Assembly: GCA_948474755.1 (NCBI GenBank)
Contig: CAOLHI010002134.1
Coordinates: 241,798 to 305,797 of the forward strand
DNA length: 64,000 nucleotides
Source: Ctenosaura bakeri
Lineage: Eukaryota > Chordata > Lepidosauria > Squamata > Iguanidae
Direction: 5' to 3'
Part shown: piece by piece, positions 56,637 to 64,000 of the stretch
How the letters are laid out: every line of letters starts with the position of its first letter
Numbering within the stretch: position 1 is the first letter of the stretch
Made by a program: the position numbers and the translations under genes
The notes under the pieces: model-generated
Told to the model about the DNA's origin: nothing
Database searches by the model: none
The model's input: the letters and a program-made list of their open reading frames with translations, nothing else

Positions 56637-57216
56637 AATCCTCTAGTTTGTTCCTCCAGCCTGCTAAATTCCAGGACAAACAGGAAAGTCCAGATATTGA
56701 ATATATTGATTGTCATTTTTGTGTCAAAACCTGGATTTCATTGGTTTCCTCTGAAGTTACCACCGACCCATTTATTTGTAAGTAAGGGTTACAATGTACT
56801 TGATGTATATCGGCAAATACAGTATCTTTGTTTATAGTCTTCCTTTCATCTGATTCATAAGACTCCAATTTCCTCATCTCTAACCAATTCGCTGTTGTTT
56901 GACGTGCTTGACTAGAGATGGTATTTCTATTACTGGGAGGGGATTCAAACATTATCAAATCATTCTGTTCCATAGGAGCTGAAGCTAAATCCAATTCTTT
57001 CCTACTCATCACAGTTAGCCTTTCTCTTAAGACGCCCAATCTTGTTATGATTGCTTTTTTTTCAGTCAGGGGTAAACATTTATAAGAGTCTATTAACTGC
57101 TCTTCTTCACTGACCCTAGAGATATTAAATGGGTCTTGTGGGCAGCCTTTCTCAAAAGAGTTTGTCAATACAGGGTGTTGCTGCATGCAGTGGAACTCTT
57201 TATTAGGGGAGAGCAA
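56637..57216 (-). pseudogene. ORF2 N-terminal part (frameshifted)
   Basis: An open block ending 56713 reads 'PNKEFHCMQQHPVLTNSFEK', then 'YKCLPLTEKKAIITRLGVLR' and 'EEQLIDSYK'. It continues past one stop into 'SGLSCLSWNLAGWRNKLED' (the SWN start of the endonuclease) at about 56690-56640. The frame needed for 'ILDYIKQF' is then shifted by one base. So a small indel near 56640 separates the first endonuclease strand from the rest. The segment before SWN has no domain I recognise. Confidence 0.75.
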
Positions 57217-57227
57217 GGGTGGAACTT

Positions 57228-58117
57228 TTAAACTACAATTTTCAAACTTAAAAGTTGATTAGAACCATATTCTCCCCAAACCTTGGAATTATTCTTTACT
57301 GAATGGGATAATAAAGGTTTCCTCACTGTATCCAGAAACACTCGGGTAGGTACCACACCCAACCTAATAACAGAAGCTTTCCTCTTCATAAAGAGGGAAG
57401 GTATTTAGCCGATCTAAATACTAGGATAAATTTTTGCGTTTGAGAAGGGGCGTATAAAAAATTGATAAATGAAAGATCAACTGCCTTAATTGGTAAATGT
57501 AGTATAGTACTGATATGCTTCCTAGCACAGCTCATTGTATTCCACCGAGGAATAGATTGTCTATAAGGGAATATACTTAAAGCAACCTGATTAACCTGAA
57601 GAGAGAGATTCATATCCTTTAGAAAGTTCTTAGCTACAGGGAATGAAGGAAGCTGGCTTGTATGAATGGTATTTGCAACTTTGATACCATCCTGCTTCTT
57701 AGTGATCATTTTTGAAGGAAATGTATGACTTTCCCTTTTTATAGTGGAGGTAAGACAGTCTAGTTTGTCTGAGATATTTCTTAATTCACTATAAATACTT
57801 TTTACAGTTGCCGCCACCAGATTATATTGTTTTTCTAAAAGCATCCTATCATTAGAAGGAGAAATAATCTCCTGAAAGTCATCATGTCTACTCCCATCTA
57901 CTAGGTTGCTTTTAGTTGTATTGTTTCTGCCTTGTAGATACTGGGGCTCTAAGCTTTCCTCTTCTAGAACATCAAACCTATTAGAGGTAGGAACTGCAAA
58001 TTTAAAAACATCTAATGGCTGCCTATCAGGTTTAAAAAAGTCATCAATCTTGGGCTGCTTAATTTTAAGGGGAGAAGAGTAAGTAGGACTTCCCCGAACT
58101 CTCTTTCTAGAAGCCAT
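57228..58117 (-). pseudogene. ORF1 of the Vingi-like LINE
   Basis: 243 codons from an ATG at 58117: a basic start 'MASRKRVRGSPTYSSPLKIK', an acidic middle, and a helical stretch 'LLEKQYNLVAATVKSIYSEL' with 'RNISDKLDCLTSTIKRE' (about 93-129) that could be a coiled coil. The end reads 'FILVFRSAKYLPSL'. A frameshift near 57390 leads into 'FMKRKASVIRLGVVPTRVFL' and 'DTVRKPLLSHSVKNNSKVWG', which runs open to about 57228. The intact protein was therefore probably near 295 residues. I see no RRM, esterase or CCHC motif. By position it is the nucleic-acid-binding ORF1 protein, which is inference. Confidence 0.75.
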
Positions 58118-59627
58118 ATTAATTGGCTTTCAACTAGAAATTAAAAGAACTGGGTTAAGTAAATAATGCTTAATTAACTAAATAATTAAATAGCTAAACA
58201 GATATGTACACATATATATGACTATAAAAATAGAAACATATGATTAACATATATCTGAGAATCTAAAAGAAATGAAAAAGAAGAATGAAGTCTAAAAAAA
58301 ATACTGTTTTCACAAAGAAGGCAGTGCAGTTCAATTTTATGATCCTGAAGCAAATAGGCTGAGTAGCATATAAAACTCAGGGTGCACCTCTTGAACTCAG
58401 ATCTGCATCCAGACTGTTGTAGGCAGCAGCTGTTTGGGCTCTTCTTTCGTCTTCGTTCACAGGCTTTATCAAAGTTTCATCAGAACTCCCCAGAGGTAAT
58501 TCCTCAGACTCAAAAGCAGGGGCTATCAGCGTTTATTATTGTCAATATCCACTGCTAGTTCAGTCTCTTCTCTACCAGACGCTGCAGGACCCTCAAACAA
58601 AGGGATAACGAACAGTTCGCAGTTCACAGCTTGCTGTCCCACATCATCAATCAGACCTTAAAGGATGGTAGAAGGCTCTATATCCTCCCTTCCTCCTCCT
58701 CTTTGTCCAGCCAACAGGTCAAAGATACAACCTCAAATCTCAAGCCTCTGCTCACCACTTTAGCATTTCAGCTGTGAGTTCCAAATTATAGGCAAATAAA
58801 GATGATAAGGACAATGCCAAAAATGCAAACAGCTATGGAAAAGGACTGTTGTATATAAGCTTCTTCAACTTGAGTAAATATACCATCAGCAGTCCTCAAT
58901 CCAGATGAAAATGGCAAGACAGCAGTTCTTAAGGAATAGTCGTGAATAGAAGTGTCTTCTCTGATGTAAACAACCCAGCTGTAATTTGCCTGGGCTCCAC
59001 TCTGCCAGCACTCAGCTAGCCCTCAGCTGGCCTTCCAAAAGCTTCAGGTAGGTTAATTGTCAAGTGATCACAGCTGCCCAAATAAAGTCTTAGAATCTTA
59101 AATAATTAAAACCCTAAGTAATAAAAATTTGGGGGTTATTAAAACCTCAGAACTTTAAAACTCAATGTTTAAAAGATCCAATGTTAAAAAGGTTAAAAAG
59201 ATTAAAAGAGCAATAATAAAAAAAAAAGCATCAACTTGCTCACTAAAATCCGAGTTAAAAATCACCATTAAGGACTAAAAAACACAACAAGTTATTCCTT
59301 TCTTCAATTGGACTAATAGAATACCAAACCCTCCACTGCACTTACGGGTAGCAGACCAAAGCAACAAGACTAACCAGGAGCAAAAGCTTTGCTTTCTCCA
59401 CCCCTTCTTATCAGAAGCAGTACATAAAAAACAAAGTCAGTGGTGCACCAATTTAAGCAGCTAAACTTGCACACTGAGAAAAACAAATGTACAACAGAGA
59501 TGGGTTGGCATCCAAACAGTGAACTATGCCAAAGATAACAAAGGATAACAAAAGAATAAACAAAAGGCTAAACTTTCAGAGGAGCTCTTTACAGCAGCTG
59601 CTGCCTCGTCGCCATCTTGGCTCCTCC
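58118..59627 (-). promoter_or_regulatory. 5' UTR of the Vingi-like LINE
   Basis: 1.5 kb between the insertion point and the ORF1 ATG, containing no credible protein. The first 20 transcribed bases would be ggaggagccaagatggcgac. The GC content is higher near the start and in a patch at 58400-58750. Internal LINE promoters usually lie here, and this one carries a YY1-like box at its edge (59611-59620). Confidence 0.6.
59611..59620 (-). promoter_or_regulatory. YY1-like box at +8 to +17 of the LINE
   Basis: On the minus strand ccaagatggc; on the plus strand gccatcttgg, matching the YY1 core GCCATNTT. Human L1 carries the same kind of box at about +13 to +21, where YY1 fixes the transcription start. 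Confidence 0.6.
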
Positions 59628-59640
59628 AATTTTGGAGTTC
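59628..59640. repeat. 13-bp target-site duplication, right
   Basis: aattttggagttc, identical to 53182-53194. Confidence 0.97.
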
Positions 59641-60665
59641 AGTGACATCAATATGTGGATGACACCCAACATTTTTACTCCTTCCCACTATAAGCCAAGG
59701 AAGCTGTTTTAGTCCTAAACCAGTGCCTGACATTAGTAATGGGCTGGCTGAGGGCAAACCAATTGTAAACTTAATCCAGACAAGATGGATGCGCTCCTGG
59801 TCACTTGAAAGGCAGACCAGGGAATAGGGATTCAGCTTGTGCCAAGGGGGTTACATTCTCCCTGAAGATGCAAGTCTGTAACCTAGGGGTGCTCCTGGAT
59901 TCAATTCTGAGCCTGGAAGCCCAGGTTTCAACAGTAGCCTGGAACACATCTGCATAATTAAGGCTTATGCACCAGCTGCACCCATTCCTTGAGATGTCAG
60001 ACCTGCCCATGGTAACACCTGCCTTGGTGACATCTCGATTGGATTATTTAAACGCACTATATGTGGGACTGCCTTTGAAGAGTGTTCAGAAACTTCAGCT
60101 GGTGCAAAGAGCTGCAGCTAGATTGTTAACTGGAACTGGCTACAGGTTCACACAACCCCCCTGTTGCAACAACTCCACCGCCTGTTGATCTGTTTCCGGG
60201 CACAGTTCAAAGTGCTGGTGATGACCTTTAAAGCCCTGCACAGTTCAGGTCCAGGTTATCTGAAAGACCATATTCTCTCCTACGAACCAGCCTGGGCTTT
60301 GAGATCTGCTGGAGGGGCCGTTCTCTCTATCCCAACACCTTCACAAGCGCATTTGGTGGGAAAACAGGAGAGGGCCTCTGCCTTCTTTCTGGAAACAATT
60401 AAAGACATTTGTATTTCAGCAGGCATTTAACATGTGATCATTCCTTGGCTGAAGAAAGGTGCTGGCTATTTTTAAGTGTGATTTGCTAGTTGTTTTAATA
60501 TGTATTTTAACTTTGTTTTAGTTATTACTGCTATTTAATTTGTGTTTTAACTTTTGTATGTCACTTTTTAAAACTATGTTTTCCTTTTCTAAAGTATTGT
60601 AAGCTGCTTTGAGCCCTTTCGAGGAAAAAAGTGAGGCACAAATAAAGATAACAACAACAACAATA
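59628..60665 (+). pseudogene. CR1/L2-group LINE, segment 5 (RT end and C-terminus)
   Basis: Directly after the duplication, host coding resumes as HQYVDDTQHFYS (catalytic YADD, here YVDD, with one frame correction), then 'LKMQVCNLGVLLDS' at 59870. Next come 'SRLDYLNALYVGLPLKSVQK', 'LQLVQRAAARLLTGTG' (60030-60140), 'CFRAQFKVLVMTFKALHSSG' and 'PGYLKDHILSYEPAWALRSA' (60190-60310). The 3' UTR 'gtaagctgctttgagccctt' ends in an AAC/AAT-rich tail at about 60645-60680. This joins segment 4 seamlessly. Confidence 0.93.
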
Positions 60666-60679
60666 ATAACAATAATGAT

Positions 60680-61107
60680 GATGGCACAAGACTCCAACAA
60701 AGGTGGAAAAATCACGAATATTCTGTGGACAAAGAGCTGAGGCACAGTGGGGAGAGCAGACACCCAGGGTCAAAACCACATCAGCGAAAGGGGTTGGGGT
60801 TGGCATGGCAGCCCCTTACTTCCTCTCTCTCGCTCATCTCCTTCTTTCGAGTGGGGGGAGCACTGGGAGAGGGTTTGTGGGTGCTGAGAAATCAGGCTGT
60901 GATCTGCCCTTAGCTGCCCGGCAGCAGCTGGTGGAGGAGGAGGAGGACTAGAGGGGGCGTTTTAAAGGGCTGCAGGGCCTGATAGGAGCTACCAAGAAGG
61001 AAGGGAACCCTGGAAAAGGAGTTCCTGAAGTGTAGGACAGGGGCTGGAGAAATTCACTAATAATCAAACCGACAAAATTTAAACCCACAAACGAGGAGGG
61101 CTGACTG
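60680..61107 (+). mobile_element. Tigger-type MITE, copy 2
   Basis: The right end, read inward on the minus strand, is 'cagtcagccctcctcgtttg', followed on the plus strand by TA. The interior (gagctgaggcacagtgggga; agctggtggaggaggaggag) is the reverse complement of the copy at 98-520. The left limit is approximate because it runs into the LINE tail. Confidence 0.75.
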
Positions 61108-61745
61108 TATAATTTTTAAAAACCAGGTAGACTGCTGCAGCAAGTTGAAAGATAAAAAAGAAAGAACTAGCATATTCACATCACAAAGACAAAGCCAGGG
61201 CCAAACTACACATTACACTGAATGAGTTGCATGTAGTTTCTTTTACTTTGCCGTAACTTACTATCAATAGGGGGAGGGGATTCTTACTGGACATGTAGAA
61301 AACTAGATGAGCAGGTTCAAATATTTTTTTTCTCTAGCAAAAATCAGAAACAGGAATTGTCTCTGGTCCTACAGAGATAGGAGAGTTGTTGTTTTTTTGT
61401 CTTTTTTTTAACTTCTACTGATATCAAAGGGAATTTTTTCTTAAGCTGTGGAAATTCTCATCATGATTGACAAATAGATAAGCCTCTCTATTCTGCATGC
61501 TGCATTCCCAAGAAGAATTCTAATCAAGCCCATGTCATTAAAGAAAAACAAGACATAGCTCCACGCTATACATGTAGTGTAATGTGTAATTTGGCTTTCA
61601 GTCAATAACTAAGGGTGGAGCAAAAATCAGAGTGGTATAAAGGCACCATTGTACTTTAGCATACGCTTAAGGAACAAGCAAACGTTTCCACATTTCCCTT
61701 ATACTAAGCTTGTTATACCTCCAGTAACAAGAAAAGGATTTGTTT
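61108..61745. other. No recognised feature
   Basis: 'gggccaaactacacattaca' (61200) and 'tgtagtgtaatgtgtaatttggc' (61573) are imperfect inverted copies at either side, so a fold-back MITE of about 400 bp at 61197-61600 is possible. No gene. Confidence 0.4.
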
Positions 61746-61878
61746 CAGACTTCAATTCAAGGTAAAGGTCTTGACCTATACAGCCCTAAATGGCTTAGAG
61801 CCAAGAGATCCAGGATATCTCAAAAGATCACCTCCCACTTCCCAAGAGAGGTTCAGTAAAAAGCATCTGTATTTTCAA
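61746..61878 (+). pseudogene. Scrap of a CR1/L2-group LINE C-terminus
   Basis: The translation KVLTYTALNGLEPRDPGYLK resembles 'FKVLVMTFKALHSSGPGYLK' of the host LINE at 60200, so it is the same domain from another, older copy. Confidence 0.6.
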
Positions 61879-62050
61879 CTAAAGCACCCCTGAAAGAGGC
61901 GCATCCAACCTCTGTTTAAAAATCTGCAAAGAGGGAGAGCCTACCACCCTTCGAGGCAATCTATTCCATGGCCAACCAGTTCCTGCAGTAAAGAAGTTTT
62001 TCCTAATGCTCAGATGCTGTACTTTTTCTTCTACAACCAGCACTTCACAT
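61879..62050 (-). mobile_element. CR1 3' coding end
   Basis: The minus-strand translation gives 'WNRLPRRVVGSPSLQIFKQR' and LDAPLSGVL, the CR1 ORF2 end, with 'SIRKNFF' before it. Confidence 0.85.
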
Positions 62051-62080
62051 TTGCAGGTTAAGGATTTGCACATCTTATTA

Positions 62081-62437
62081 CACCCTTTCCTCAACATTTG
62101 CGGGTTTGACCTTTGCAAGCCATGAGGCGTGAGTGTGCTTTCCTCTCCTGATCTCGCCCTCCCATTCCCTTGCATTTTGCTGGGCATGGAGAAGGCAAGC
62201 GTGCCCATGCCAAAGGCAAGGGAACGGGGGAGAAAGCACATGCGTGCCTCCTTTCTTCCCTCTGGAGCCCCCCCACTCCCCTGTCTCTTTCGTCTAGCAT
62301 GGAGAAGGAAGGTCCCCACATCAAAGTAAAAGGCAAGGGAATCGGCGGCAGCCCCAGAAGGGAATGGGGGAACACAATTTTTCCACTTTCATGAAGGTTC
62401 TGTGTCTTGAACCCTCGTGAAAGTGGAGGTGCCGCTG
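62081..62437. mobile_element. Tigger-type MITE, copy 4, flanked by TA
   Basis: The ends 'caccctttcctcaacatttg' and, reverse complemented, 'cagcggcacctccactttca' are related inverted repeats. TA flanks both sides (62079-62080 and 62438-62439). The interior has 'cccttgcattttgctgggca' and 'gcatggagaaggaaggtccc', similar in wording to the TIR element at 51722-52306. Confidence 0.78.
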
Positions 62438-62757
62438 TATTTGTGGATTATTTGGGGAAAGGGATGGGATGGTAGGGGTGTGCATGTTTGATCACTCACT
62501 CACACACAGGCAGAAGGAAGGAGATGAGAGGAGGCAGGACGCACATGCAGGCAGGAGGGGAAAAGGGATGGGAAGGTGTGCACTTGCGTTCACTTGCTCA
62601 TGTGGGGGAGAAGGGAATGGGCCAGGGATGGGAGGAGGGAGGGTGCGCACGTTCACCTACTTGTGAAGCAGGAATGAGATGGGTCATGTGTCCCCTTCCC
62701 CCTCCATCCCATTCCCTTAATCTCTTCCTGCCTACATGGGTGAATGAGTGAACTCTG
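62438..62757. repeat. G-rich repeat related to MITE interiors
   Basis: Recurring 'gggatgggaagg' and 'gtgcgcacgttcacc'-type text. 'gatcactcactcacacacag' resembles the interior of the MITE at 8797-9034 ('ccctcactcgctcactcg'). No gene. Confidence 0.4.
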
Positions 62758-63210
62758 ATTTTCCAGTTCCTTCTCATTCCTGCTAATTTGCTTCATCCCC
62801 ACCAAAGCTGCTCCTCTCCTGACATCCCCTGCTCTGCTGCTCTTTCTCAGCTACCTACCAAGAAATGGAGTAAGCAGGCAGGTCAAGAAAGCACACGAGT
62901 GCAGACTCAGAGCCCAGAGACTTCAGGGAGCAAGTTGTGCAAAGGAACAAAAACAAACAAACAAAACAGGCTAGAAAGGGAGTGGTGGTAGGAGATGAGT
63001 AGCTTTGCCAGGGATTAAGTGATTTAGCAGGGATGAGAAGGAACTGGGGAATAAGAGTAGGTGGCAGGTCAAGAAAGAAGCACAGACTCAGAGCCCAGAG
63101 AGTTCAGGGAGCAAACAGTTCAAAAAATCAGCCAAGAAAGGGCAGTGGAAGAGGAAGAAGTGGCAAGAGAGGAGCAGCCTCGACAGGGATGAAGCAAATT
63201 AGAGGGGAAA
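62758..63210. repeat. Compound inverted and tandem repeat block
   Basis: 62761-62820 and 62993-63050 are inverted copies of about 58 bp (ggagatgagtagctttgcca; gatgagaaggaactgggg). A third copy lies at 63160-63208. A direct repeat with 'ggcaggtcaagaaag' and 'actcagagcccagaga' starts at 62876 and again at 63061. Confidence 0.8.
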
Positions 63211-63290
63211 TAGTTGTACTTTTCACAGTTAAGCTGTACAACTTTAGGGCTTAGCATTGAAGGAATATTTTCTACTCTGTTCTCCCCTTT
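63211..63290. other. Short unassigned spacer
   Basis: Joins the repeat block to the L1 3' end. Nothing recognised. Confidence 0.3.
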
Positions 63291-63484
63291 TCTTTTTTTT
63301 TACATTTTTTTATTATTATAAAGAAAAAAGAATAATACATAACAGAATAAAACAAAAATACCATGTGAACATAAACGTGAAAAAGAGAAAAATTACAACA
63401 CAAATAGCTTACATTACTATTTCTCTCCAAATCCTAACCCTAAATGTGACCCCATTCCCAGAGCCAATTATATTTCAGCTTACT
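63291..63484 (-). mobile_element. L1 3' UTR, first of two stacked ends
   Basis: The plus strand opens with T runs then 'ttattattataaagaaaaaa', that is a minus-strand poly(A)/AATAA end. 'accatgtgaacataaacgtg' follows and recurs in diverged form in the next copy. Confidence 0.6.
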
Positions 63485-64000
63485 TTTTTTTATAATAATT
63501 TTTTATTAATTATATAACTGAAAAACAAAAGCAAAAAATTAAACACCATGTGTTATACATAATAGTGAAAAAAAATTAATTTTTTTTCCCTTTAAACAAC
63601 ATAAACTTACATTATTTTTTTCTCTTTTACACTTGAAATCATAACCTTATTCAGCTTATTCCATATCATACAGCTTATACATTTTTGTTACCTATCTTTA
63701 ATTCGTATTTTCATTATATTCATTTTTAATATTATAGTTTCATTCTTAATTCTATATTTTCGGCTTCCATTTAACCTATTACTATTATTAATTATAATCT
63801 TATTACTTCAAAGCCAGTTAACTTTTAACTTTTTTTTTCCTTTTAAAAATTAAACATCACATATCCAATTTCATCAATAGATCACAAGTTTAACACACAC
63901 GCGTAATATAAAATAAAAATACAAAATACAAAATACAAAACAAAAAAAACAAATATATATATATATACCCACCCCCCAGAGCCAACTTTTTATTTAATCC
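63485..64000 (-). mobile_element. L1 3' UTR, second stacked end, cut by the window edge
   Basis: It begins again with T runs ('ttttttttataataattttt') and has 'accatgtgttatacataata' in register with the first copy. 'ccccccagagccaac' at about 63971 echoes 'ccattcccagagccaatt' at 63450, so the first copy may resume there. An AT dinucleotide run lies at 63953-63966. Confidence 0.55.

Larger units (their letters stand above)
53195..59627 (-). mobile_element. Full-length non-LTR retrotransposon, Vingi/I-group-like
   Basis: 6,433 bp on the minus strand, bounded by a perfect 13-bp duplication. Order: 5' UTR 59627-58118, ORF1 58117 to about 57228, ORF2 about 57216 to 53338, 3' UTR to 53195 with AATAAA on the minus strand near 53225. 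An APE-type endonuclease, an RT without RNase H, and a C-terminal C-x-C-x9-H-x4-C knuckle suit the Vingi/Ingi side of the I group. I cannot exclude another APE-type clade without a tree. It has two or three frameshifts but long open blocks, so it is a fairly recent insertion. Confidence 0.9.

Noticed and set aside
50771..60665. A host gene encoding a reverse-transcriptase-related protein
   Set aside because: All RT and endonuclease text belongs to two nested LINEs with frameshifts, target duplications and LINE tails. There is no intron or promoter structure of a domesticated gene.
60650..60685. AAC/AAT microsatellite as an independent repeat
   Set aside because: It directly follows the host LINE's 3' UTR and is better read as that LINE's tail.

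Overview
The window looks like a stretch of a squamate reptile (lizard-type) nuclear genome made almost entirely of transposable-element remains. The evidence is the mix of families: CR1 LINE 3' ends with the ATTCTATG octamer tail, a CR1/L2-group LINE, vertebrate L1 copies, a BovB (RTE) relic, tRNA-derived Sauria-type SINEs, a 5S-rRNA-derived SINE, Tigger-type and fold-back DNA transposons, and a 6.4-kb non-LTR element that I place, tentatively, in the Vingi/I group. I found no exon of a host protein gene, no rRNA gene and no tRNA gene that I would defend. The species cannot be named from the sequence alone.

Layout. 0-14 kb: MITEs, an L1-type ORF1-bearing element (minus, 1.0-3.25 kb), CR1 ends (5.1-5.9 and 12.4-12.8 kb), fold-back elements (7.0-7.8, 11.35-11.55 and 13.9 kb) and a Sauria SINE (13.4 kb). 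14.9-21.5 kb: a decayed plus-strand L1 with recognisable ORF1 and ORF2 and a poly(A) tail, with a CR1 inside it. 21.5-32.3 kb: minus-strand L1-family copies nested in one another, with a 1.6-kb CR1 (RT plus 3' end) inside a 5'-UTR-like segment that itself interrupts an L1 ORF2. 32.3-40.2 kb: mostly unassigned DNA, with a broken Tigger transposase (36.3-37.6 kb), a 5S-derived SINE (38.0 kb) and a BovB relic (39.1-39.8 kb). 40.2-42.6 kb: a 5'-truncated L1 with near-identical 16-bp target-site duplications and a long open RT segment. 43-50 kb: CR1/L2 scraps, tRNA-derived SINEs, and a 400-bp CpG-rich island at 45.0-45.4 kb ending at a CR1 tail; this island is the best candidate for a host promoter.

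50.5-60.7 kb is the most informative part. An old plus-strand CR1/L2-group LINE has been broken by four later insertions: a Sauria SINE, half of a fold-back MITE, a 585-bp TIR element flanked by TA, and a full-length minus-strand Vingi-like LINE (53195-59627). The last is flanked by a perfect 13-bp duplication and sits inside the host LINE's reverse transcriptase, just before its catalytic YxDD box. The young LINE keeps a 971-codon open block with all endonuclease and RT motifs, an ORF1, a 1.5-kb 5' UTR whose first bases hold a YY1-like box, and an AATAAA near its 3' end. A decayed hammerhead-ribozyme-like core (50.68 kb) lies in the repeat just upstream of the old LINE. 60.7-64 kb: Tigger-type MITEs, a duplicated/inverted block and two stacked L1 3' ends.

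No genes act together here as a pathway. The working relationships are parasitic: LINE machinery (L1, CR1, BovB, L2-group, Vingi-like) and the SINEs that borrow LINE tails.
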